64,000 bases of DNA from positions 1-64,000 of the forward strand of contig PDRZ01000019.1 in the NCBI GenBank assembly GCA_002747035.1. The letters run 5' to 3'. Shown here piece by piece: positions 35,216 to 43,494 of this stretch. Source of the DNA: Rhodobacterales bacterium. Its GTDB lineage: Bacteria; Pseudomonadota; Alphaproteobacteria; Rhodobacterales; Rhodobacteraceae. The stretch's first letter is position 1; each line of letters starts with the position of its first letter. The notes under the pieces were generated by a model, which ran no database searches, was not told where the DNA came from, and worked only from the letters and a program-made list of their open reading frames with translations. The position numbers and the translations under genes were made by a program.

Positions 35216-35916
35216 TCAGCCAATTGCCTGAACAAGCGATACCAGTTCGCCCATATCCAGAAGCTCTGCGAACCGCGCCGCGCCAACGGGAGAATCGGCC
35301 TTTTCCAAGTCCCATTCCAACCCGTGGGGAATGAACACCCCCAGGCCCCCGCGTCGATGGCCGGGCGGATGTCCGATTTCATCGAATTGCCCACCATCAT
35401 CGCCCGCGCCGCCCCGTCCCCGTGCCGCGCAAAAGCGGTCTGATAGGTCGCCACGGTCTTGTCGCTGACGATTTCCACGGCGTCAAACAACTCGCCCAGC
35501 CCCGATTGCGCCAGCTTACGCTCCTGATCCAGCAGGTCGCCCTTGGTGATCAGCACAAGATGATGCCCCCCGGCCAGCGTTTCCACGGCGTCGCGCACAT
35601 GGGGCAACAGTTCAATCGGATGGGACAGCATCTCTTGCCCCGCCGAAATAAGTTCGCCGATCACCCGGCCCGGCACCCGTTCTTCGGTGATCTCTAGCGC
35701 GGTTTCGATCATCGACAACATGAACCCCTTGATCCCGAACCCGTAATGGCCAAGGTTGCGCCGCTCGGCCTCTAACAGACGTTCGGCAAGGTGATGCGGT
35801 TCGGCATAATCGCGCAACAGATCGGCAAACCGATCCTGCGTCATGCGAAAAAACCGCTCGTTCTGCCACAGCGTATCGTCGGCATCAAAACCAATTGTCG
35901 TCAGTTTTCGTGACAT
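35216..35916 (-). pseudogene. HAD-family hydrolase with a frameshift in a G run
   Basis: From ATG 35916 the protein begins [20 protein letters not shown], which holds the HAD nucleophile motif DxDDTL; motif II-III LVLITKGDLLDQERKL and MMVGNSMKSDIRPAIDAGAW follow. After GAW the frame turns into CSFPTGWNGTWKRP and runs on to 35182. One frame over, the expected C-terminus appears: VFIPHGLEWDLEKADSPVGA and a LLDMGELVSLVQAIG ending at TGA 35216-35218. The switch is at five consecutive Cs (35338-35342; Gs in the sense strand) where six would keep the frame. Most active-site motifs are before the shift. Sequencing error or a real mutation are both possible. Confidence 0.85.
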
Positions 35917-36003
35917 GAATTGCCTGCCACCTCTTTTCCATTTCCCGTCAGAGGTTATATAGATCGTCCAGAGGGGCAATGGTTTTGCGTAAACGGATGT
36001 GAA

Positions 36004-36351
36004 ATGACACGTTGGACGTTGGGAAATTTTGCGGGCGAGTCCGGGAATGAGGATGACGGGGACACCGCAGTCATCGTCGAGACACGCCCAGAGACCAAGC
36101 GCCCGCCGCTGTACAAGGTCTTGTTGCTGAACGACGATTACACCCCGATGGAATTCGTGGTGCATGTGTTGGAACGGTTTTTCGGCCTAAACCATGCGCA
36201 GGCGTTTGAAATCATGCTGACCGTGCACAAGAAAGGCGTCGCGGTCGTTGGCGTGTTCAGCCACGAAATCGCGGAAACCAAGGTGGCACAGGTGATGGAT
36301 TTTGCCCGGCGCAACCAGCATCCGCTGCAATGCACCATGGAAAAGGAATGA
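36004..36351 (+). CDS. clpS: ATP-dependent Clp protease adaptor ClpS
   Basis: A 115-residue adaptor delivering N-degron substrates to ClpAP. The core is intact: [20 protein letters not shown] carries the N-end-binding NDDYTPME segment, followed by [20 protein letters not shown]. The ATG at 36004 is the likely start; upstream codons to 35920 lack family similarity. Its stop overlaps the next ATG (ATGA at 36348-36351). Confidence 0.93.
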   Translation: MTRWTLGNFAGESGNEDDGDTAVIVETRPETKRPPLYKVLLLNDDYTPMEFVVHVLERFFGLNHAQAFEIMLTVHKKGVAVVGVFSHEIAETKVAQVMDFARRNQHPLQCTMEKE

Positions 36352-37346
36352 GCGGAACGGCAGCGCGCGCGCGGCTTGGGCTGGCGCTTGGGTCCGGGCT
36401 GTTCGATCTTCCCGAAGCCGGCGATATCGCGGTATTCGGTGCGGATGCGGAACGCGACCTTGGTGCCCTGCCCCGGGATCGGGTGCATGTGATCTGTCGC
36501 CGCAAACCGGATTTCGATCTGTTGGAGCGCGCCGGATTCCGCGTTGCGCTGACCCCGCCGGACAGGGCCGCCCTGGCGATTGTTTTTGTCACGCGCGCCA
36601 AGGCCGAAACCCGCGACATGCTGGCCCAGGCCGCGCGTATCGCGCCCATGCTGGTGATCGACGGCCAGAAGACAGACGGAATTGATAGTGTTTTCAAAGA
36701 GATGCGAAAACGCACCGAATGCTCAAGCGCGTTTTCCAAGGCCCATGGCAAACTGTTCGTGGCCACAAATCCGAACGCGGCCCTGTCCGATTGGAGCAGC
36801 CCACCCACCCCCAATCGTGACGGGTTCACCACCGCCCCCGGCGTGTTTTCTGCCGATGGCGTCGACCCGGCCTCGCGCCTTTTGGCCCAGGCGCTGCCCG
36901 ACCGGTTGGGCGCGCATCTGGTCGATCTGGGGGCCGGGTGGGGGTATCTGTCCCACGCGGCCCTGACCCGCGCGGATGTGGCGCGCATAGACCTTGTGGA
37001 GGCAGATCACGCCGCGCTCGACTGTGCCCGCATCAACGTGGACGATCCGCGCGCCGCGTTCCACTGGGCCGACGCCACCCTCTGGCGCCCCAACGCCGGG
37101 GTGGATGGCGTGATCATGAACCCGCCGTTTCATCAGGGGCGCAAGGGCGTGCCCGCGCTGGGGCAGGCCTTTATCCGCAACGCGGCGGCGATGCTGTCCC
37201 CCGCTGGCAGGCTGTGGTTGGTGGCCAATCGCCACCTGCCCTACGAAGACGAACTGGCCCAACGGTTTGGCAAAGTGGAAGAGATTGCAGGCGATAACCG
37301 GTTCAAGGTGCTGGCCGCGACAAGACCGGCTCGCAAGCCACGCTGA
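36348..37346 (+). CDS. rsmC: Class I SAM methyltransferase, RsmC-like (16S rRNA guanine-N2)
   Basis: A 332-residue protein with the two tandem domains of RsmC-type enzymes. The C-terminal domain has motif [18 protein letters not shown] and the catalytic [12 protein letters not shown] (NPPF). The family methylates G1207 of 16S rRNA. The ATG at 36348 overlaps clpS and has AAGGA just upstream; this coupling with clpS recurs in relatives as far as I recall. Confidence 0.85.
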   Translation: MSGTAARARLGLALGSGLFDLPEAGDIAVFGADAERDLGALPRDRVHVICRRKPDFDLLERAGFRVALTPPDRAALAIVFVTRAKAETRDMLAQAARIAPMLVIDGQKTDGIDSVFKEMRKRTECSSAFSKAHGKLFVATNPNAALSDWSSPPTPNRDGFTTAPGVFSADGVDPASRLLAQALPDRLGAHLVDLGAGWGYLSHAALTRADVARIDLVEADHAALDCARINVDDPRAAFHWADATLWRPNAGVDGVIMNPPFHQGRKGVPALGQAFIRNAAAMLSPAGRLWLVANRHLPYEDELAQRFGKVEEIAGDNRFKVLAATRPARKPR

Positions 37347-37403
37347 TATCGCTTAACGTCAGCGTTACCTTCGCGCAGGGCGAATCACGGAAAGGGGATG
37401 TTC

Positions 37404-38204
37404 ATGTCACTTTCGATTGCTGGAAAAACCGCCATCGTCACCGGGGCGGCCAACGGGGTTGGTTTGGCCATCGCGCGCCATTTCGCCGACAAGGGTGCCA
37501 ATGTGATGTTCGCCGACATGGATGACACCCGGTTGAGCAAAGAGGTTGGCGAAGTCGAAGACGGCAGCAATATCAGGTGCTTTGCCGGAGACCTGCGCGA
37601 AAAGCTGACCATTGCCAACCTGTTATCGGCCACGATTGACGCCTTTGAAGGGGTCGACGTGCTGGTCAACGCCTCGCGACAGGTGCGCCGGTCGGACCCT
37701 TTGAACCCCGATGACGACGCGGTGGAAGAGTTGATGCAGCAGAACCTGCTCACCTCGCTCAGACTTAGCCAGTTGGTCGCCAAACGCATGATCAAACAGG
37801 CCGAAGGGCACGAGGAAGGTCCGGTGGGGTCGATCATCAACCTGTCGTCGATTTCGGCCCGCCGCGCCCATCCCGACCTGATGGCGCTGTCCGTGTCCAC
37901 GGCTGCGCTGGAACAGATGACCCGGTCGCTGGCCGTGGCGCTGGCCCCGTCGCGGATTCGGGTCAACGCCGTGGCCTTTGGCAGCGTCATGAGCGCATCG
38001 TTGCAGGAACGGTTGAAAAAACACCCCGACTATCGCGATGCTATCGAAACCGGCACCCCCCTGTCCCGCATCGCCAGCCCGACGGAGTTGGCCGAAACGG
38101 TGCAGTACCTGGCCAGCGACGGGTCCAGCTTTACCACCGGTCAGGTGTTGACGGTGGATGGCGGGCGCAGCCTGTTGGACCCGGTGGACGCCCCGGCCCA
38201 TTGA
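37404..38204 (+). CDS. SDR-fold protein lacking the catalytic Tyr and Lys
   Basis: A 266-residue short-chain dehydrogenase-fold protein. The cofactor loop KTAIVTGAANGVGLAIARHF is normal and SIINLSSISARRAHPDL keeps the serine region, but where active SDRs have YxxxK this protein reads ALSVSTAALEQMTRS: leucine replaces tyrosine and threonine replaces lysine. NAG is also altered to NASRQ. It therefore probably binds a nucleotide without ordinary SDR catalysis. The ATG at 37404 is preferred to 37398 by spacing from AAAGGGG. It lies directly upstream of hemF, 133 bp before its GTG. Confidence 0.8.
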   Translation: MSLSIAGKTAIVTGAANGVGLAIARHFADKGANVMFADMDDTRLSKEVGEVEDGSNIRCFAGDLREKLTIANLLSATIDAFEGVDVLVNASRQVRRSDPLNPDDDAVEELMQQNLLTSLRLSQLVAKRMIKQAEGHEEGPVGSIINLSSISARRAHPDLMALSVSTAALEQMTRSLAVALAPSRIRVNAVAFGSVMSASLQERLKKHPDYRDAIETGTPLSRIASPTELAETVQYLASDGSSFTTGQVLTVDGGRSLLDPVDAPAH

Positions 38205-38337
38205 ACGGGCCGGATATGCGGCTGGCCTGCAAGGCCGCGGGGGCCGTCAGTGGATTGACAATCCTGGGCTGCGGCCCAGGATGCAGTGCCGGACTGCCCT
38301 GCGCGCAGCCGGAAACAGAACCAAAAGGAAGAAAACC

Positions 38338-39228
38338 GTGAGCGAAGTGAGCGAAAACATGACGCCCCAGAAACAGCGCGCCAGCGCGTGGTTCCGCGAG
38401 TTGCGAGACCAGATCGTCGCGGCCTTTGAGGGGCTCGAAGACAAGCATGAAAGCGACGCCCCGGCGGGGCGGTTCGAGGTCACCGAAACCAAACGCGCCG
38501 CGCCCGATGGCGGGGATGCAGGCGGCGGATTGATGTCGGTCATGCGCGGCGGTCGGGTCTTTGAAAAGGTGGGAGTCAACGTTTCGACCGTCTATGGTAC
38601 GTTGAGCGAACGCGCGATTGCCGCCATGGCCGCGCGCAAGGGGTTTCCGGGCATGAAGGACGACCCGCGGTTCTGGGCCAGCGGGATATCCTTGGTCGCC
38701 CATATGCAGAACCCCCATGCCCCGGCGGTGCATATGAACACCCGCATGTTCTGGACCCCTTTCGGGTGGTGGTTCGGGGGTGGGTCCGACCTGAATCCCT
38801 GTATCGAATATGACGAGGACACGGCCCATTTCCACGCCGTGCAGAAAGAGCATTGTGACCGTTATGATGCTGCGTTCTATCCCCGGTTCAAGGAGTGGGC
38901 GGACGAGTATTTCTATGTTCCCCACAGAGGCCGTGCACGGGGTGTTGGCGGCATCTTCCTGGACGATCACAACAGTGGTGATTGGGAACAGGATTTCGCG
39001 TTTATTCAAGATGTTGGACGGGCTTTCCTGCCTGCCTTCCTGCCGCTGACCGAACGCCGGATGGGTCAGGATTGGGGCGATGCTGAAAAGGACAAACAGC
39101 TGATCCATCGCGGGCTTTATGCCGAATATAACCTTGTCTATGACCGGGGCACCAAGTTCGGGCTTGAAACCGGGCATGACGCCAACGCGGTGTTGATGAG
39201 CCTGCCGCCCCTTGCCAAATGGGTGTAA
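38338..39228 (+). CDS. hemF: Oxygen-dependent coproporphyrinogen III oxidase
   Basis: A 296-residue enzyme for aerobic haem synthesis. Signatures: GVNVSTVYGTLS, VHMNTRMFWTPFGWWFGGGS, DEYFYVPHRGRARGVGGIFL and the C-terminal LVYDRGTKFGLETGHDANAV. The GTG at 38338 is chosen because AAGGAAG lies eight bases upstream; the first ATG (38359) has none. The next gene overlaps its 3' end by 10 bases. Confidence 0.95.
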   Translation: MSEVSENMTPQKQRASAWFRELRDQIVAAFEGLEDKHESDAPAGRFEVTETKRAAPDGGDAGGGLMSVMRGGRVFEKVGVNVSTVYGTLSERAIAAMAARKGFPGMKDDPRFWASGISLVAHMQNPHAPAVHMNTRMFWTPFGWWFGGGSDLNPCIEYDEDTAHFHAVQKEHCDRYDAAFYPRFKEWADEYFYVPHRGRARGVGGIFLDDHNSGDWEQDFAFIQDVGRAFLPAFLPLTERRMGQDWGDAEKDKQLIHRGLYAEYNLVYDRGTKFGLETGHDANAVLMSLPPLAKWV

Positions 39229-39743
39229 GCGCGGACGACTTTGATATCGGTCGCGTGATCCGGGTCAATGACCGGATGCAGACCGGTTATGACTATGTGC
39301 TTGAGGCACCGATGGGTGATATGGGCGCGGGTTTCTCGCCCCATCACAGCCCGGCCGAGATGCTGGCCATGGGAGTGTTTGAAGGCAAGTATCTGAACGA
39401 TTGCACCTCCGAGTTTCCGCAGGATTGGTTTGATCGGGCAAAACTCTCGCAAACCCCTGATCCAAAAGTGAATTTCTTTGGCGTCAAAAGCCGCCAGCCG
39501 TTGTCTGTCTGGCGTCAAAAGGGGTGGATTTACGGCCCCGATCCGCGCGGGTGGTTCCAATGGTATTGCCGCTATTTCATGGGGCGTCGTTTACCGGTGA
39601 TCGACGAGATTCAGATCAAACGTTGGCGGGCGTTTGCCCGTCACGCGGCGCAGGTACGGGCCAATTGTGATCCGGGTGATGTGTTCTGTCGTCCAAGACA
39701 GCGGCAGGGGCTGCTGCAATGGGCCTATGACCCTTTGATATGA
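39219..39743 (+). CDS. Conserved protein of unknown function, overlapping hemF
   Basis: A 174-residue soluble protein rich in aromatic residues (GYDYVLEAPMGDMGAGFSPH, KYLNDCTSEFPQDWFD, QKGWIYGPDPRGWFQWYCRY). I recall homologues in other roseobacters but no assigned function. The 10-base overlap with hemF and the SDR following after 11 bases imply one transcript. No transmembrane or signal segment is visible. Confidence 0.8.
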   Translation: MGVSADDFDIGRVIRVNDRMQTGYDYVLEAPMGDMGAGFSPHHSPAEMLAMGVFEGKYLNDCTSEFPQDWFDRAKLSQTPDPKVNFFGVKSRQPLSVWRQKGWIYGPDPRGWFQWYCRYFMGRRLPVIDEIQIKRWRAFARHAAQVRANCDPGDVFCRPRQRQGLLQWAYDPLI

Positions 39744-39754
39744 AAGGATAATCC

Positions 39755-40501
39755 ATGAAAACAGCGATCGTGACAGGGGCCGCGCGCGGCATTGGGTTGG
39801 CGACCACGAAACTGTTTCTCGGTGCCGGGTGGCAGGTTGCGATGGTCGACCGCGACGCACCCGAACTGGAAAGCGCCAGCGCCGGGCTGGACGGGGTGTT
39901 ACCGGTGATCTGTGACGTCAGTCAGGAGGCTCAGGTCAAGGCAATGGCCGATCGGGTCGCGGCGCATTTCGGGCGCGTCGACGCCTTGGTCAACAACGCA
40001 GGCGTGGCGGATTTCGGCCCGATTGACGAAACCGATTTCAAACGCTGGCGCACGGTGATGGAAACCAATCTGGATGGAGTTTTCCTGTGTTCCCAATATG
40101 TTGCGCCGCATCTGAAGGCCGCCAGCGGCGCGATTGTCAACATTGCGTCGATCAGCGGATTGCGCGCATCGACCCTGCGCGTGGCCTATGGCACCTCCAA
40201 GGCTGCGGTGATGCATCTGACCCAACAACAGGCGGCCGAATGGGGCGAATGGGGCGTGCGCGCCAACTGTGTCTGTCCGGGCCCGGTGCGCACCAAGCTG
40301 GCCATGGCGGTGCACAGCATGGAGATTATCGACGCCTATCACGATGCAATCCCGTTGAATCGCTATGGCAGCGAACAGGAGATTGGCGAAGTGATCCTGT
40401 TCCTGTGTTCAGAGAAAGCAAGCTATGTCACGGGTCAGATTATCGCCGCCGATGGCGGGTTTGAAAGCACGGGAATCGGCCTGCCCGCCCTGCGCGGTTA
40501 A
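39755..40501 (+). CDS. SDR-family oxidoreductase
   Basis: A 248-residue classical SDR: KTAIVTGAARGIGLATTKLF (cofactor), LVNNAGVADFG, and the active site NIASISGLRASTLRVAYGTSKA with Ser, Tyr and Lys all present. The C-terminus SEKASYVTGQIIAADGGFES is typical. Unlike the SDR at 37404 it should be catalytic. Its substrate is not evident; it ends the hemF transcript and is followed by repeat K and the AGCT palindrome. Confidence 0.88.
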   Translation: MKTAIVTGAARGIGLATTKLFLGAGWQVAMVDRDAPELESASAGLDGVLPVICDVSQEAQVKAMADRVAAHFGRVDALVNNAGVADFGPIDETDFKRWRTVMETNLDGVFLCSQYVAPHLKAASGAIVNIASISGLRASTLRVAYGTSKAAVMHLTQQQAAEWGEWGVRANCVCPGPVRTKLAMAVHSMEIIDAYHDAIPLNRYGSEQEIGEVILFLCSEKASYVTGQIIAADGGFESTGIGLPALRG

Positions 40502-40531
40502 CCTTTTGCTGAGCCTGCCGAATCGGGGGCC

Positions 40532-40645
40532 GAATCGGGGGGTGACATCTGCGCGCTCTCAGGGCACCGGGGCGGCACCGCCATGACACGGCGCCAGACG
40601 GCGCCCGTAGCGTCAAAAAAGGTTACGCTGGCGCACGGTCGGGGG
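40532..40645 (+). repeat. Intergenic repeat family K, copy 2
   Basis: Shares an exact 16-base start (GAATCGGGGGGTGACA) and a GTTAC...GGTCGGGGG end with 10856-10959. This copy also has AGCGTCAAAAAAGGTTACGCT, a short hairpin with an A-rich loop, suggesting a structured transcript. The whole 40502-40876 interval (375 bases) has no gene; it holds this element, the AGCT palindrome and G/C-rich unclassified sequence. Confidence 0.5.
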
Positions 40646-40845
40646 AACACGCACCGGTTTCGACCCGTCAGTTTTTCTCTGGATTGCGGCCTGCCCCCGG
40701 TCCCTGCCCTCCGGTCTTCGCCGCGGGTCTGTTCAGAGTTTTAGAGGGCACTCCCCCCCCGTGGCCCCTGAAGCGCCAGAACTGGCCGGGGTCGGCGGAG
40801 GAATTTGAGCGCCTGTCAGTCGGCAACGTGCCAAGGCAGCGCGGG

Positions 40846-40869
40846 TCACGATTTTTAGCTAAAAATCGT
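40846..40869. repeat. AGCT-centred palindrome downstream of hemE
   Basis: A perfect 24-bp palindrome, identical in sequence to 30283-30306 (arm CACGATTTTTAG). It starts 7 bases beyond the hemE stop and probably serves as a terminator in both directions. Confidence 0.8.
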
Positions 40870-40876
40870 GTGCTGT

Positions 40877-41911
40877 TCAGCCGCCACGGACCGCGTCTAT
40901 CATGCGTTGCACATTGTCGGGATCGGCATCCGGGGTGATGCCATGGCCGAGGTTGAAGATATGCGCGCCGCCCCGGAACGCATCAACAATCCGGCGGGTT
41001 TCATCGACCAGCGCCTGGCCACCTGTGACCATATGGGACGAAGCGAGGTTGCCCTGGACACAGCCATCCACCTGCACATGTTCCGCCGCCCATTCCGGGG
41101 TCACGGAATTGTCCAGCGCCACACAATCCGCGCCCGTGGCCCGGGCAAAGCCGATATAGCCGTCGCCCGCTTCGCGCGGGAAGGCGATGATGGGGGTTTC
41201 CGGATGGCGTGCCTTGAGTTCGGCAATGATACGTTTGGCCGGTTCCAGCGCATATTTCGCGAAATCCTCGCCCTTGAGCGAGCCCGCCCAGCTGTCAAAG
41301 AGTTTCACAACTTCTGCCCCGGCCTCGATCTGTTTGGACAGGTATTTGATCGTCGCGGCGGTGATCCGGTCCAGGAGCGCCTCGAACAGCGCCCGGTTCT
41401 CCGCCTTCAGCGCATGGGCCGGACCCTGATCCGGGGTGCCGCGCCCGGCGATCATATAGGTGGCCACGGTCCACGGGGCCCCGGCAAAGCCGATCAACGT
41501 GGTCTCACGCGGCAGTTCACGGGACAGGATACGCACGGTGTCATAGATCGGGTTCAGCACCGCGTCGATCTCGTCCACCGGGCCCAGCCTGTCAAAATCC
41601 GCCTGCGTCTGGATCGTGGACAGGCGCGGGCCTTCGCCAGTCACAAACCACAGGTCCGCGCCCAGCGCCTGGGGCACCAGCAGGATGTCGGCAAACAGGA
41701 TCGCAGCATCGAAGCCATAGCGGCGGATCGGTTGCAGCGTCACCTCGGCGGCCAGCTCTGAATTGTAGCACAGCGACAGGAAATCCCCGGCTTTGGCCCG
41801 CGTAGCGCGGTATTCGGGCAGGTAGCGCCCGGCCTGCCGCATCATCCAGATCGGCGGGACGTCCTGTTTTTCCCCTGCCAATGCACGCAGAATCGTTTTT
41901 TGTTCAGCCAT
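40877..41911 (-). CDS. hemE: Uroporphyrinogen decarboxylase
   Basis: A 344-residue enzyme converting uroporphyrinogen III to coproporphyrinogen III. The N-terminal signature [17 protein letters not shown] and the second signature around [20 protein letters not shown] are intact. The ATG at 41911 has AAGGGG upstream. Divergent from hemC over 232 bases, giving a shared regulatory region for two consecutive-pathway genes. Confidence 0.96.
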   Translation of the reverse strand: MAEQKTILRALAGEKQDVPPIWMMRQAGRYLPEYRATRAKAGDFLSLCYNSELAAEVTLQPIRRYGFDAAILFADILLVPQALGADLWFVTGEGPRLSTIQTQADFDRLGPVDEIDAVLNPIYDTVRILSRELPRETTLIGFAGAPWTVATYMIAGRGTPDQGPAHALKAENRALFEALLDRITAATIKYLSKQIEAGAEVVKLFDSWAGSLKGEDFAKYALEPAKRIIAELKARHPETPIIAFPREAGDGYIGFARATGADCVALDNSVTPEWAAEHVQVDGCVQGNLASSHMVTGGQALVDETRRIVDAFRGGAHIFNLGHGITPDADPDNVQRMIDAVRGG

Positions 41912-42143
41912 GTCGCGTCCCCTTCCATCCGGTTTCCCGTTACGTCCCCTTCCGGGCAGCATATGTCAACCGTGGCCTTGGGTCGCGGCGCAGCACATAA
42001 GGCCCCCTGACGCGCCTTCGATGGGCACAGGGACGGTTTCGACGCCCGTCTGCAACGCGATGCCGAACCCCAAAGGCGCAGCCATACACAGCCATCGCAG
42101 GTGCAACGCTTGAAAGCGCAGAGCAACGGGACTAACAGGGCAC

Positions 42144-43106
42144 ATGACCAATGATCTGCCTACCCCCGCCCGCCCGTTGAAAATCGGCACCCGAGGCTCG
42201 CCGCTGGCTCTGGCTCAGGCCCACGAGACCCGCGCCCGGCTGGCCGCTGCATTTGATCTGCCCCAGCAGGCGTTCGAGATCGTGATCATCAAGACCACGG
42301 GCGATGATGCCGCGTTGATTGCCAAGGACAAGCCGTTGAAGGAAATCGGCGGCAAGGGGCTGTTCACCAAGGAAATCGAGGAACAGCTTCTGGCCGGGGA
42401 TATCGACATTGCCGTGCATTCCATGAAGGACATGCCGGTGGATCAGCCCGTGGGTCTGTTGCTGGACACTTACCTGCCCCGCGAAGACGTGCGCGATGCG
42501 TTTATTTCGCCGGGGTTTGCCGGGCTGGACGATCTGCCCGAGGGGGCAGTTGTGGGGTCATCGTCGCTGCGCCGTCGGGCCCAGTTAAAGCTGCGCCGCC
42601 CCGATTTGAACGTCGTGGAGTTCCGCGGCAACGTGCAGACCCGGTTGAAAAAGCTGAATGACGGGGTGGCGACGGCCACCTTTCTGGCCATGGCGGGGAT
42701 CACCCGTTTGGGGTTGCTGAACGACATTCCCGCCGCGCCGATTTCCGAAGATGACATGTTGCCCGCCGTGGCCCAGGGCGCGATTGGTATCGAACGCCGG
42801 GCCGATGACAGGCGGGTCCAGACCATGCTGGCCGCGATCCATGATGTGGAAACGGGTCAGAGGCTGGCCGCCGAGCGGGCTTTTCTTGCGGCGCTGGACG
42901 GGTCATGCGAAACGCCCATTGCCGGGTTGGCCGTGCTGAACGGGGACATGTTGCACCTGCGCGGAGAGATCCTGCGCCCGGATGGGTCCGAAGCGCTGGC
43001 CGATGACATCAGCGGCCCGATCGCAGACGGGGCCGAAATGGGCCGCACACTGGCCGGGCGGTTGCTGGCCCGTGCCGGGGACGGGTTTTTCGACTGGCGC
43101 GGGTGA
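42144..43106 (+). CDS. hemC: Hydroxymethylbilane synthase (porphobilinogen deaminase)
   Basis: A 320-residue enzyme assembling the linear tetrapyrrole. KIGTRGSPLALAQAHETRAR, the catalytic aspartate block DIAVHSMKDMPVDQP, and GSSSLRRRAQLKLRRPDLNV are present; the dipyrromethane-binding cysteine is in ALDGSCETPIAG. The start ATG is consistent with the family. Divergent from hemE. Confidence 0.96.
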   Translation: MTNDLPTPARPLKIGTRGSPLALAQAHETRARLAAAFDLPQQAFEIVIIKTTGDDAALIAKDKPLKEIGGKGLFTKEIEEQLLAGDIDIAVHSMKDMPVDQPVGLLLDTYLPREDVRDAFISPGFAGLDDLPEGAVVGSSSLRRRAQLKLRRPDLNVVEFRGNVQTRLKKLNDGVATATFLAMAGITRLGLLNDIPAAPISEDDMLPAVAQGAIGIERRADDRRVQTMLAAIHDVETGQRLAAERAFLAALDGSCETPIAGLAVLNGDMLHLRGEILRPDGSEALADDISGPIADGAEMGRTLAGRLLARAGDGFFDWRG

Positions 43107-43379
43107 CGCGTCGGGGCCGCAAAGGTCGGGTAACCCAAGCGGCGCAGAGATAGAACTGAGGGCTCAAACCGCTCAAACGGCGCGGGGCTTGGGCACGACC
43201 GGAATTGAGGTTGTGGTTTTCCGGGCAAACAGGTCCGGGCAGACAGGTTAAACAGATCGTCCCCGGCCGCTCCGCTTCTGATCCGCTTCTGACGCAGCCG
43301 ATACCGCCAATGCAGAAAATGCAGAAGGGGCAGCCCCTGTCGGGGGTGCCCCTTGCCATGTTCCAAGTCAATCCGATTT
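43107..43379. other. Intergenic region between hemC and a repeat element
   Basis: About 270 bases without a gene. It contains a strong hairpin (AAGGGGCA at 43325-43332 with TGCCCCTT at 43347-43354, and a GCCCC/GGGG inner stem) that could end hemC transcription; no T run follows. The rest has no recognised feature. Confidence 0.45.
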
Positions 43380-43494
43380 TAAAGCGTCCTGCCAAAACCC
43401 TGACTCACGGGGTGTTGGCAGGACGCGCGAAACACATAAATGTCGCGCTGCCTGCGCCCTTTTCCCTGTCTCGGGTAAAAGGGCGAACGCTTTA
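43380..43494 (-). repeat. 115-bp two-hairpin intergenic repeat, copy B (inverted)
   Basis: Reverse complement of the element at 6662-6776, same length, with strong stems: GCGTCCTGCCAA/TTGGCAGGACGC on one side and CGCCCTTTTACC/GGGAAAAGGGCG on the other. Its outer TTTA supplies the acnB stop codon (43492-43494), so it begins exactly at the gene's end. Confidence 0.85.
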
